29,442 nucleotides of DNA, taken from the NCBI GenBank assembly GCA_965370045.1, contig CBDUSI010000051.1:1-29442 (forward strand), given 5' to 3'. The notes below the pieces were generated by a model, which was given only the letters and a program-made list of their open reading frames with translations, had not been told where the DNA came from and made no database searches. This stretch comes from CAZONU01 sp965370045. Lineage in GTDB: Bacteria > Planctomycetota > SZUA-567 > JAKLDR01. A program made the position numbers and the translations under genes. Position 1 is the first letter of the stretch; every line of letters starts with the position of its first letter. Shown here piece after piece: positions 15,028-23,447 of the stretch.

Positions 15028-15062
15028 CCTGAGTCGGGCAATTACCGCATCGGGGCCGCGAA

Positions 15063-15503
15063 ATGCAGGAAGAGCTTCAGGAAATCTTCGCGCGTTACTC
15101 CGGGGAGCGCAGAGAGCTCATCCCCATCCTTCAGGACATCCAGAAAGAGATGGGCTACCTTCCCCGCGAGGCCATGAGCGAAGCGGCCCGCTTCCTGGGC
15201 GTTCCGGACAGCGTGGTCTACGGAGTGGCCACCTTCTACGCACAGTTCCACCTGACGCGCCAGGGCAAGCGCAGGATCAAGATATGCCAGGGCACCGCTT
15301 GCCACGTTCGCGGAGCTCCGGGGCTCATCCAGGCGGTGCGCGAGGAACTGGGCATTGAGCCCGGCGGGACGACCGACGATTACGAATTCAGCGTGGAGCG
15401 GGTGGCCTGCTTCGGCTCATGTGCCCTGGCGCCGGTGGTTGTCCTCGACGACAAGGTTTATGCGAAGATGACCTCCCAGCGGGTAAGGAAGCTGCTGAAG
15501 TGA
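15063..15503 (+). CDS. nuoE: NuoE/HydC-like [2Fe-2S] subunit of NAD-linked FDH
   Basis: 146 residues, the normal NuoE/HydC size. It has an N-terminal helical bundle (LIPILQDIQKEMGYLPREAM, FLGVPDSVVYGVATFYAQF) and a thioredoxin-like [2Fe-2S] domain: CQGTACHVRGAP near 79-90 and ERVACFGSCALAPVVVLDD near 113-131, giving the four ligand Cys. It passes electrons between the flavin subunit and the rest of the complex. In complex I this family is NuoE; next to a NuoF-like gene and fdhA it belongs to an NAD(H)-linked formate dehydrogenase. Its stop overlaps the GTG start of the next gene. Confidence 0.93.
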   Translation: MQEELQEIFARYSGERRELIPILQDIQKEMGYLPREAMSEAARFLGVPDSVVYGVATFYAQFHLTRQGKRRIKICQGTACHVRGAPGLIQAVREELGIEPGGTTDDYEFSVERVACFGSCALAPVVVLDDKVYAKMTSQRVRKLLK

Positions 15504-17401
15504 AGTTCGAGGAGGTCCGCAAACGCGCCGCTGCAGCGTGGGAGCGGTTCACGGCTCCCGGCGATCCGCTGGTGCTGATTGGTGCGGGGACGTGCGGCCG
15601 TGCTGCGGGAGGCGACGAGTTGCTGGAAGTCGCCGGGCGTTGGAAGAGGGAATCGGCGCCAGAGGCAACGATCTGCGAAGTGGGGTGCCTGGGCATGTGC
15701 TATGCGGAGCCGCTCGTCGAGTTGGGCATTCCGGATGGACCGCGGATCCTCTACGGCGACGTGACCGCGGATAAGCTCTGCGAGCTGCTTGAGTCGGTCT
15801 TCACCAGTGGCGACCTGCGCAGCGACATGGCCCTGGCCGTCACTGGCGAAGCTGCGGCCGAGGGTATCCCCCGCTTTTCAGATCTGGCGATGATCAAGGG
15901 GCAGGTGCGCATTGCCACGCGCAACTGCGGGGTCATCGATCCGGAGAACATCGATCACTACATCGCCCGCGGGGGCTATGCCGGCCTGGCCAAGGCGTTG
16001 GCAATGTCTCCCGACGAGGTCATTGAGGAGGTCAAAAGGTCCGGCCTGCGCGGGCGCGGCGGGGCGGGCTTTCCCACGGGCGTGAAGTGGGGCTTCTGCC
16101 GCAAGAGCCCCGGAGAGACCAAGTACATGGTCTGCAACGCAGACGAGGGCGACCCCGGGGCCTTCATGGACCGGGCGGTCCTGGAGAGCGACCCGCACAG
16201 CATTCTCGAGGGCATGATCATAGCCGCCTGGGCCATCGGCGCCGGTCACGGCTACGTTTACGCTCGCGCCGAATACCCGCTGGCCGTGGGGCGGCTGGAA
16301 CGCGCCATCGGGAAGGCCGAAGAGTACGGCCTGCTCGGTGACGATATTCTCGGATCGGGATTCGGTTTTCACATCAAGATCAAAGAGGGCGCCGGAGCCT
16401 TCGTCTGCGGAGAGGAAACGGCCCTGCTGGCCTCCATCGAGGGCCGGCGAGGCATGCCCCGACCTCGGCCGCCCTTCCCCGCCCAGAAGGGCCTCTTCGG
16501 CAAGCCGACCAACATCAACAACGTCGAGACTCTGGCCAACGTGCCGGCAATACTCGAGAGGGGCGCCGACTGGTTCGCGCAGTACGGTACCGAGAAGAGT
16601 CGCGGGACCAAGACGTTTGCGCTGGCCGGCAAGATCGAACGCACCGGGCTCATCGAGGTGCCGCTGGGCATCACGCTTGGAGAGATCGTCGACGGGATAG
16701 GCGGAGGGGTGCCTGGCGGCCGCGGCCTCAAGGCGGTGCAGACCGGAGGGCCTTCGGGCGGGTGCATTCCCGCCAGCATGCTGGACCTGCCGGTGGACTA
16801 CGAGCGACTGGCGACCGCCGGGTCGATCATGGGCTCCGGCGGCATGGTGGTCATGGATGAGAACACCTGCATGGTGGACATAGCCCGCTACTTCCTGGAG
16901 TTCACCCAACAGGAGTCCTGCGGCAAGTGCGCGCCCTGTAGGCTGGGCACCAAACAGATGCTCAGAATCCTCGAGAAGATATGCGCGGGAGAGGGTGAGA
17001 TCGCTGACCTCGACCTCCTCGGAGAAATCGGCTCGGCCGTCAAGAAGGGCGCGCTGTGCGGGCTGGGACAGACCGCACCGAACCCGGTGCTGACCACCAT
17101 CAGCAATTATCGCGACGAGTACGAGGCGCACATCCTCGAGAAGCGCTGCCCCGCCGGCACCTGCCAGGCGCTGATCAACTTCTCCATCGATGCCGGGAAG
17201 TGCATTTGCTGCTCACGGTGTGCCAAGGCTTGCCCGGTGGACTGCATCACAGGCAAGGCCGGCAAGCCGCCCGCCAAGGCGACCGACGAGGACAGGAAGA
17301 AGGGCAAGGCCGGAGAGCCCTTCAGGATAGACCAGGAGGCCTGCATCAAGTGCGGGACCTGCCAGGAGGTCTGTCCGGCCGACGCGGTGATCCGGGAGTA
17401 G
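15500..17401 (+). CDS. nuoF: NuoF/HydB-like diaphorase subunit with extra Fe-S domains
   Basis: 633 residues from a GTG at 15500 that overlaps the NuoE-like stop (GTGA); an ATG at 15419 lies inside that gene and was rejected. Domain order: N-terminal thioredoxin-like [2Fe-2S] domain (Cys32, 59, 63, 67), the NuoF core with LRGRGGAGFPTGVKWGF (FMN/NADH, about 183-199) and CNADEGDPGAF, then SLBB, the ESCGKCAPCRLG cluster (Cys474, 477, 480, 520), and a C-terminal 2[4Fe-4S] ferredoxin domain (Cys568, 571, 574, 578; Cys615, 618, 621, 625). This is the HydB architecture of bifurcating hydrogenases and formate dehydrogenases. It binds FMN and NAD(H) and may also reduce ferredoxin. Confidence 0.95.
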   Translation: MKFEEVRKRAAAAWERFTAPGDPLVLIGAGTCGRAAGGDELLEVAGRWKRESAPEATICEVGCLGMCYAEPLVELGIPDGPRILYGDVTADKLCELLESVFTSGDLRSDMALAVTGEAAAEGIPRFSDLAMIKGQVRIATRNCGVIDPENIDHYIARGGYAGLAKALAMSPDEVIEEVKRSGLRGRGGAGFPTGVKWGFCRKSPGETKYMVCNADEGDPGAFMDRAVLESDPHSILEGMIIAAWAIGAGHGYVYARAEYPLAVGRLERAIGKAEEYGLLGDDILGSGFGFHIKIKEGAGAFVCGEETALLASIEGRRGMPRPRPPFPAQKGLFGKPTNINNVETLANVPAILERGADWFAQYGTEKSRGTKTFALAGKIERTGLIEVPLGITLGEIVDGIGGGVPGGRGLKAVQTGGPSGGCIPASMLDLPVDYERLATAGSIMGSGGMVVMDENTCMVDIARYFLEFTQQESCGKCAPCRLGTKQMLRILEKICAGEGEIADLDLLGEIGSAVKKGALCGLGQTAPNPVLTTISNYRDEYEAHILEKRCPAGTCQALINFSIDAGKCICCSRCAKACPVDCITGKAGKPPAKATDEDRKKGKAGEPFRIDQEACIKCGTCQEVCPADAVIRE

Positions 17402-17419
17402 GAAGGGAGCGCAGCATCA

Positions 17420-20128
17420 GTGGTCGCCCATGGAGTCTGCCTGATGATCGACGACCGCGAGGTCTCGGTAGCTCCTGGCACCACGGTGCTCAGAGCTGCA
17501 GCGGCCGCGGGCATCTACATTCCCAAGCTGTGCGACTACCATAAGCTGGAGCCCTACGGCGCCTGCCGGATGTGCATCGTCGAGATCGAGGGGATGCGCG
17601 GCCTGCCCACCGCCTGCACCACCGAGGCGACCGAAGGGATGGTCGTCACCACCGATTCCGATGAGGTCAATGAGGTACGGCGTTCAATCTGCGAGATGCT
17701 CATCGCCGACCACCCCGCCGACTGCCTGAGCTGTTCCTCGAACCAGAACTGCGAGCTCCAGAAGGTCGCTGCCCACCTGGGCGTCAGACAGCAGCGCCTG
17801 GAGAAGACCGGGCGCGAGGCGGTTCGCGACGAGAGCAACCCCTTCTTCACCCGGGACTCAGGCAAGTGCATCCTCTGCGGCCGTTGCGTGCGGCTCTGCC
17901 ACGAGTTGCGGGGAGTGGGGGCCATCGACCTCGCCGGACGAGGGAGCGAGAGCCGCGTTGCTTCGTTTGCGGAGATGCCTCTCAAGGAATCGACCTGCGA
18001 GAGCTGCGGTGAGTGCGTCGCGGCCTGCCCGACGGGCGCGCTGGCGCCCAAGCATGAGATTCTGCCCCCCACCCGCGAGGTCCAGACTGTCTGTCCCTAC
18101 TGCGGCTGCGGCTGCGGGCTGCTGCTGGGCGTGCGCGGCGGGAAAATCGTCCGCGTGCGCGGCCAGGCCAATCACCCGGTGAGTCACGGCAGCCTGTGCG
18201 TCAAGGGGCGCTTCGGCCTGGACTACGTGGCCGCCGAGGACCGCCTGACCAAGCCGCTGGTCCGCAAGGACGGCAAGCTTCAGGAGGCCGGTTGGGACGA
18301 GGCCCTGGACCTGGTCGCGCGGCGTTTCGGGGAGATGAAGTCCGAGTCCGGCCCGGACGCGATAGCCGGCCTGGCCTCGGCCAAGTGCACCAACGAGGAG
18401 AATTATCTCTTTCAGAAGTTCATGCGCGCGGCGGTCGGCACCAATAACGTCGACCACTGCGCCCGATTGTGACACTCCTCGACCGTCGCCGGTCTGGCGG
18501 CTTCCTTCGGCAGCGGGGCGATGACCAACTCGGTTGGCGAGTTGGAGGACGCCGACTGCATCCTGATCATCGGCTCGAACACCACCGAGGCCCATCCCAT
18601 AGTGGCCCTGCGACTCAAGGCCGCGGCCGCCAAGGGCAAGGCGATCATCGTCGCCGATCCCCGGCGGATCGACATGGTCCGCTTCTCGGGGCTGCATCTG
18701 CGCCAGCGCTCGGGCACCGACGTGGCACTGGTCAACGCGATGATGAACGTGATCATCGCCGAGGACCTGCACGACGAGGAGTTCATCCGCGAGCGCACCG
18801 AGGGCTTCGATGAGCTCCGGGAGTCCGTGGCCGAGTTCACTCCCGAGCGCGCTGAGGCCATCACCGGCGTTCCCGCTGACGACATCCGCAAGGCCGCGCG
18901 GACCTACGCGAAGGCCGAGCGCGCGGCGATCGTCTACAGCATGGGCATTACCCAGCACACTCACGGCACCGACAACGTGCTGGCCCTGGCGGGCCTGGCC
19001 ATGCTCACCGGCAACGTCGGCAAGCTCTCCAGCGGGGTCAACCCCCTGCGCGGTCAGAACAACGTGCAGGGCGCCTGCGACCTCGGCGGGCTGCCCAACG
19101 TCTTCCCCGGCTATCAGAAAGTGGCCGACGAAGCCTCGCGGGAGAAGTTCGAGGCCGCTTGGGGCGTCGAGCTTTCCGGCGAGGTAGGGCTCACCGTGAT
19201 GGAGATGATCCACGCCGGGGAGAAGGGGAAGCTTCGGGCTATCTATATAATGGGTGAAAACCCCATCCTGTCGGATCCCAACAGCAACCGCACCCGCAAG
19301 GCCCTGGAAGACTTGGAGTTCCTGGTGGTCCAGGACATCTTCCTCACGGAGACCGCGGAGCTTGCCGACGTGGTCCTGCCCGCCGCGGCCTTCGCCGAGA
19401 AGGACGGCAGTTTCACCAACACCGAGCGGCGCGTGCAGCGGGTTCGCAAGGCCGTGGAGTCGCCCGGCGAGGCCCGTCAGGACTGGGAGATCATCTGCGA
19501 CCTGGCCGCCCGCCTCGGCTTGTCCATGGAGTACGACGGTCCAGCCGCGATCATGGACGAGATCGCGGAACTCACCCCCATCTACGGGGGAATCAGCTTC
19601 GAGCGCATCGAGGGGGAAGGGCTGCAGTGGCCCTGCCCGGACAAGGGCCACCCGGGCACGCTTTTCCTGCACAAGGGCGAGTTCAAGCGCGGCCGCGGCA
19701 AGTTCCACGCTGTCCAGTTCCGGGACTCGGCCGAACTGCCCGACGAGGAATATCCCTATATACTGACTACCGGCCGGGTGCTGCACCAGTTCCACACCGG
19801 GACCATGTCGCGGCGGACGGCCGGGCTGGATGAGATCTCGCCCCCGGCGCCCTTCGAAATCAACCCGGAAGACGCCGCGGGGGAGGGCATTGCCGAAGGC
19901 GACCTCGTGGCGGTCTCGACCCGGCGGGGGACGGTTCAAGCCCGGGCGGTGCTTACCGGGCGCTCCCCGCGGGGGACCATCTTCATGTCCTTCCACTTCC
20001 GGGAGGCCGCGGCCAACGTGCTGACCAACGACGCGCTCGACCCGGTGGCCAAGATACCCGAGTTGAAGGTCTGCGCCGCGAGCTTGAAGAAGGGCCTCGG
20101 CGGCGGCGCCCCAGCTGTATCTGCTTAA
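17420..20128 (+). CDS. fdhA: Formate dehydrogenase catalytic subunit, selenoprotein (UGA at residue 351)
   Basis: 902 residues when the in-frame TGA at 18470-18472 is read as selenocysteine (residue 351). The context DHCARL-U-HSSTVAGL matches the FDH active site. The start is a GTG with GGGAG upstream. N-terminal electron domains: [2Fe-2S] (Cys38, 49, 52, 66), His-Cys3 [4Fe-4S] (His98, Cys102, 105, 111) and two [4Fe-4S] (Cys150-160 and 193-203). Next comes the molybdopterin-enzyme cluster (Cys225, 228, 232, 260), the bis-MGD core, and a C-terminal dinucleotide-binding domain (about 810-902). It oxidises formate to CO2, or the reverse, with Mo or W. No H-cluster motif is present, so it is not a hydrogenase. 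Plain ORF calling splits it at 18472. Confidence 0.96.
18470..18501 (+). promoter_or_regulatory. UGA selenocysteine codon and bacterial SECIS hairpin
   Basis: The TGA (18470-18472) is followed after 12 nt by the stem GTCGCC (18485-18490), loop GGTCT (18491-18495) and GGCGGC (18496-18501), with one G-U pair. As I recall E. coli fdhF, its SECIS has the same GGUCU apical loop bound by SelB, 18 nt after the UGA, and the spacing here is also 18 nt. It lies within fdhA coding sequence. Confidence 0.93.
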
Positions 20129-20150
20129 CATTCAACACATTCCAGTACAA

Positions 20151-20188
20151 GGCTGAGGGTCTTGGGTTCAGCTTCATAGCCCTCGGCC
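20151..20188 (+). terminator. Weak hairpin after fdhA
   Basis: GGCTGAGGG (20151-20159) and CCCTCGGCC (20180-20188) pair over 9 bp with one G-U and a 20-nt loop. It starts 22 nt past the fdhA stop. No T run follows, so termination is doubtful. The rest of the gap 20129-20529 holds a promoter and a leader hairpin for the porin. Confidence 0.3.
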
Positions 20189-20394
20189 AGGAAGGCTCAG
20201 GCAGCCATGGGCGGCTCTTTCGGACTGAGGGCCTGCTGGGGCGAGGGCCATCTAACCGCTTTCTCCGCGGCGAGGGAAGAGCAATGCCTGTTTGGCTGGC
20301 TCATGAGAGGGGGCGTTCGCCGGGGACTGGCACTCTTCGTGATGTCCGCTTCAGACTTCATCCACTTTACGCAATACAGCGGTCCAAAACATGC

Positions 20395-20422
20395 TTGACA
20401 AAGTTCTCAGGATGGCTATCAA
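20395..20422 (+). promoter_or_regulatory. Predicted sigma70-type promoter of the second porin
   Basis: A perfect TTGACA (20395-20400) and TATCAA (20417-20422) are spaced 16 nt, about 107 nt before the porin ATG. It is among the best promoter matches in the window. Confidence 0.6.
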
Positions 20423-20436
20423 AACTAAGTGTACAG

Positions 20437-20457
20437 CCGTCCGGGAGTGCGGGACGG
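20437..20457 (+). repeat. Leader hairpin of the porin mRNA
   Basis: CCGTCC (20437-20442) and GGACGG (20452-20457) flank a 9-nt spacer. It would lie within the first 30 nt of the transcript from the predicted promoter, where it could protect the 5' end or be an operator. Confidence 0.35.
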
Positions 20458-20529
20458 ACCAAGGGGGTAGGCTTGGCTCGCATGTGAGCAACGGTGATGC
20501 GGGTCCTTTGTTTGGGAGGAGATGAGTTC

Positions 20530-21747
20530 ATGGCAGTAGTGAGAGGTGGATTGTGTTCGTTGTTGTTGGCTCTCGTCGTCGGGTCGGGCTCGGCTTTCGC
20601 CGGTGAAGCCAAGGCTCCCGTCGGTGGGGGGCGGCTCTTCAACATGGAGAGCAGCGTGCCCGTAACGTTCTACGGGTACATCAAGCTGGACGCCGCCTAC
20701 GATAGTTCGCGGCTCGAAAACGGTGACTTCGCCAACTACGTTCTGTCCGAGTCGGATGCAACTACCGAGGACGACGCCGAGTTCAACATGACCATCAACC
20801 AGACCCGCCTGGGCCTGAAGCTCGGCGGCCTGGATTCCGGGGGCATGAAGGTAAGCGGCAAGGTGGAGGTCGATTTCTACGGCGGCGGCACGGCGCCGAA
20901 CAAGCCACGCATTCTGGTCCGCCATGCTTATGCCAAGCTGGACTGGGAGGAGTACGATCTCTCTGTGATCGCCGGTCAGACCTCCGACCTGGTCAGCCCG
21001 CTGTTCCCCTCCACGCTGAACTACACTGTGATGTGGTGGCAGGGCAACATCGGTTACCGCCGCCCGCAGCTGCGCCTGACCAAGGGCTTCAACCTGGAAG
21101 GTGCGGTAGAGCGGATCGAGTTCGCGGTGGCCGCCACCCGGAACATTGGTCGCGCCACGGGCTTCGATCCCGGCGACAGCGGCGAGGACGAGGGGGCGCC
21201 CGGATTCCAGGCGCGTGCCTCGGTCAAGTTCAAGCTGCTGACCGACAAGTCCACCGTGTTGGGAGTCTCCGGCAGCGTCCACGGTGAAGAGTACGACACC
21301 GATGTCGACGACGAGAGCACCGACTACGACAGCAGCATGATCTGCGTGGACTTCACCGTGCCGGTGACCGACTGGCTGCTGGTCAAGGGCGAGTTCTTCA
21401 GCGGTAAGAACCTGGACACCTTCTTTGGCGGCATCGGCCAGGGCATCAATGCCGCCGGAGAGGACGAGATCCAGGCCACGGGCGGCTGGGTGACCGCCAC
21501 CCTGACCCCGCCGACCCTCGAAGACTGGACGTTCAACGCCGGCGTGGGCGTCGACGATCCCAAGAACCAGGACCTGGCAGCGGGTGCCCGCTCGCGCAAC
21601 CTCGCCATGTACTGCAACGCCATCTACAGCCTGGGCGGCGGCGTGAGCATGGGCGTCGAAGTCCTGCAGCTCGAGACCAAGTACAACGGTACCGATGACG
21701 ATGGCGACGCCACTCGCGTCCAGTTCTCGGTGATCTACAAGTTCTAG
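20530..21747 (+). CDS. DcaP-like outer-membrane porin
   Basis: 405 residues from the ATG at 20530, with GGGAGGAG about 8 nt upstream. Signal peptide at about 1-25 (MAVVRGGLCSLLLALVVGSGSAFA). The mature part begins a beta barrel with VTFYGYIKLDAAYDSS, TRLGLKLGG and VEVDFYGGG, the pattern of trimeric DcaP-type porins. It ends in VQFSVIYKF with the C-terminal Phe used for outer-membrane assembly. It is rich in Asp/Glu loops. Its place between the formate dehydrogenase and Hdr operons suggests a small-anion or carboxylate route, but the substrate is not predictable from sequence. Confidence 0.87.
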   Translation: MAVVRGGLCSLLLALVVGSGSAFAGEAKAPVGGGRLFNMESSVPVTFYGYIKLDAAYDSSRLENGDFANYVLSESDATTEDDAEFNMTINQTRLGLKLGGLDSGGMKVSGKVEVDFYGGGTAPNKPRILVRHAYAKLDWEEYDLSVIAGQTSDLVSPLFPSTLNYTVMWWQGNIGYRRPQLRLTKGFNLEGAVERIEFAVAATRNIGRATGFDPGDSGEDEGAPGFQARASVKFKLLTDKSTVLGVSGSVHGEEYDTDVDDESTDYDSSMICVDFTVPVTDWLLVKGEFFSGKNLDTFFGGIGQGINAAGEDEIQATGGWVTATLTPPTLEDWTFNAGVGVDDPKNQDLAAGARSRNLAMYCNAIYSLGGGVSMGVEVLQLETKYNGTDDDGDATRVQFSVIYKF

Positions 21748-21766
21748 ATCTCCGCGACAAGCAATA

Positions 21767-21805
21767 CTCCCGGAGCGCCCGCCCTCGGGCGGGCGCTCAC
21801 GGGAG
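21767..21805 (+). terminator. Very strong hairpin after the porin gene
   Basis: An 11-bp inner stem (21773-21783 with 21788-21798, loop CTCG) and a 6-bp outer stem (CTCCCG, CGGGAG) are separated by one bulged A. It lies 19 nt past the porin stop. There is no T run, but stem strength and place fit a terminator or mRNA 3' end. Confidence 0.6.
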
Positions 21806-21863
21806 AGGGCACTGACACGAGAGGCGAACGTCCAAGTGAAAGCACCTTGGCAATGAACATCGC

Positions 21864-21909
21864 GCGGGAGGAAGGGCTCATCGCCGGGCCCTCCTCCCGC
21901 ATTGATTTA
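21864..21909 (+). terminator. Second hairpin with T-containing tail
   Basis: Arms at 21864-21877 and 21888-21900 pair over 13 bp with one bulged A and a 10-nt loop, then ATTGATTTA. This is a reasonable intrinsic terminator and separates the porin from the hdr operon. No clear promoter hexamers were found in the 70-100 nt after it. Confidence 0.6.
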
Positions 21910-22008
21910 CCGGGGGGGCTCCTCAGTACTCGGCGCACACCCGAATAGAGAATTGGGTTTCGGCCCAAGCAGATCGCCGACATGGTCGGCGCGGCGCTGG
22001 AGTGGCGG

Positions 22009-22569
22009 ATGAAGGCCGACAAGAGCTTCGCAGCGGAAGTCCAGGAGCGCAGCGGGCAGAACATCAAGCTCTGCTACCAGTGCCTGAAGTGTTTCGTTGG
22101 CTGCCCGGTCTCGAAGTACATGGATTACAATCCCAACAGCGTCATTCGCATGATCCAGTACGGCCAGCGCGAGAAGGTGCTCACCAGCCACGCCATCTGG
22201 CTGTGCGTCTCCTGCATGACCTGCGGGGTACGCTGCCCCAACGACATAGACATGAGCTCGGTATTCGACACCCTCCGGGAGATGTCCCGGGAGGCCGGCC
22301 ACTCCCTCGGCGTCGAGCGCAACGTGGTGCTGCTCCACGAGGAGTTCGTCCGGAACGTGAAGATGTGGGGGCGGCTGCACGAGGCCACCTTCTTCATGCC
22401 CTACATGCTGCGGAGCATGGACCTCTTCTCCAACGCGGGCTCGGGCCTGGCCCTGTTTATACGCGGCAAGCTGCCCATGATTCCCAAGCAGATACGGGGC
22501 ATCGAGGATATTTGGAAGCTCTACAAGGAAGGCTACAAGACCAAGGGCCAACTGAAGGGAAAGGAATAG
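22009..22569 (+). CDS. hdrC: HdrC-like heterodisulfide reductase subunit C
   Basis: 186 residues from the ATG at 22009, which has GGAG six nt upstream. The in-frame ATG at 21982 has no ribosome site but cannot be excluded. Two [4Fe-4S] motifs are present: LCYQCLKCFVGCPV (Cys22, 25, 28, 32) and LCVSCMTCGVRCPN (Cys66, 69, 72, 76). Both are spaced as in HdrC, with a helical C-terminal half. HdrC links the HdrA flavin to the HdrB active site in the cytoplasmic HdrABC complex. It is 4 nt before hdrB. Confidence 0.92.
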   Translation: MKADKSFAAEVQERSGQNIKLCYQCLKCFVGCPVSKYMDYNPNSVIRMIQYGQREKVLTSHAIWLCVSCMTCGVRCPNDIDMSSVFDTLREMSREAGHSLGVERNVVLLHEEFVRNVKMWGRLHEATFFMPYMLRSMDLFSNAGSGLALFIRGKLPMIPKQIRGIEDIWKLYKEGYKTKGQLKGKE

Positions 22570-22573
22570 AGGC

Positions 22574-23428
22574 GTGGAGGTTGCATTCTACCCCGGTTGC
22601 ACGGCCCACTCGACGGGCATAGAGTACAGCCTGTCGCTCCGCGCGGTATTCGACAAGCTGGGCGTGAAGTTCTCCGAGATCGATGACTGGAACTGCTGCG
22701 GGGGCGCGGCGGCGCACAGCATGTCGAACCTCCTGGGCCTGGCCCTGCCGGCCCGGAACATCGCCCAGGCCCAGAAGCAGGATCTGCCCCTGGTCATTCC
22801 CTGCGCGGGCTGCTTCAACGCGGTCAAGCGCGCCCAGTACGCGTTGACCAACGACCCCGAGATGAAGCAGCGCCTGGAGGAGATCATCGACTTCCAGTAC
22901 CGTGGGGATCTGGACGTCAAGGCCCTGCACGACGTGGTCATTAACATGATCGGCTTGGAGAAAGTCAAGCCGCACGTGAAGCGGCCGCTGACCGGCTTGA
23001 AGGTGGTTTCCTACTACGGATGCGCCCTGGTGCGCAATCCCAAGGTGGTCCGAAGCGGGGACTGGGAGAACCCCATGTTCCTCGACGACATTGCCGGCGT
23101 TCTGGGTGCCGAGCCCACGGACTGGTCGTACAAGACCGACTGCTGCGGCGCCGACCTGGCGATGACCCACGGCAAGATCGCCATGGACATCGCCGACAAG
23201 CTCACCGGCTGGGCCATTGAGGCCGGCGCGGACTGCATCATCTGCGCGTGCGGCCTGTGCCAGATCAACCTGGACATGAAGCAGACCGGCAAGAACGAGC
23301 GCAAGGTGCCGGTGTTCTTCTTCACGGAACTGATGGGCGCGGCCATGGACCTGGAGGGGCGCGAGGAGTGGTGGGACAAGCACATCGTGAATCCCCGGCC
23401 GCTTCTCCGGCGCCTGGGAATGGCCTGA
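22574..23428 (+). CDS. hdrB: HdrB-like subunit B (two CCG domains)
   Basis: 284 residues, GTG start. It has two CCG cysteine-rich domains: Cys9, Cys41-42 and Cys77/80 in the first, and Cys150, Cys190-191 and Cys226/229 in the second. In HdrB these bind two noncubane [4Fe-4S] clusters that carry out disulfide reduction. All ligands of both domains are present, so it is expected to be active. The physiological disulfide substrate in a bacterium is unknown. It lies between hdrC and hdrA. Confidence 0.93.
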   Translation: MEVAFYPGCTAHSTGIEYSLSLRAVFDKLGVKFSEIDDWNCCGGAAAHSMSNLLGLALPARNIAQAQKQDLPLVIPCAGCFNAVKRAQYALTNDPEMKQRLEEIIDFQYRGDLDVKALHDVVINMIGLEKVKPHVKRPLTGLKVVSYYGCALVRNPKVVRSGDWENPMFLDDIAGVLGAEPTDWSYKTDCCGADLAMTHGKIAMDIADKLTGWAIEAGADCIICACGLCQINLDMKQTGKNERKVPVFFFTELMGAAMDLEGREEWWDKHIVNPRPLLRRLGMA

Positions 23429-23447
23429 GACGGGTGGAAGCGTAGAC

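Noticed and set aside
18470..18472. In-frame stop or frameshift breaking fdhA
   Set aside because: The frame is the same on both sides, the TGA is at the known Sec position, and a SECIS hairpin follows. It is a selenocysteine codon.
15063..20128. [FeFe]-hydrogenase HydABC or complex I fragment
   Set aside because: The NuoE/NuoF-like subunits fit both, but the catalytic subunit has a Mo-pterin core and Sec, no H-cluster motifs, and no other nuo genes are present.
17858..20131. 757-codon minus-strand ORF (and similar long antisense ORFs at 23322-25118, 15878-17131)
   Set aside because: They are antisense to well-recognised Fe-S and flavin proteins, have no family motifs, and are expected by chance in GC-rich coding sequence.
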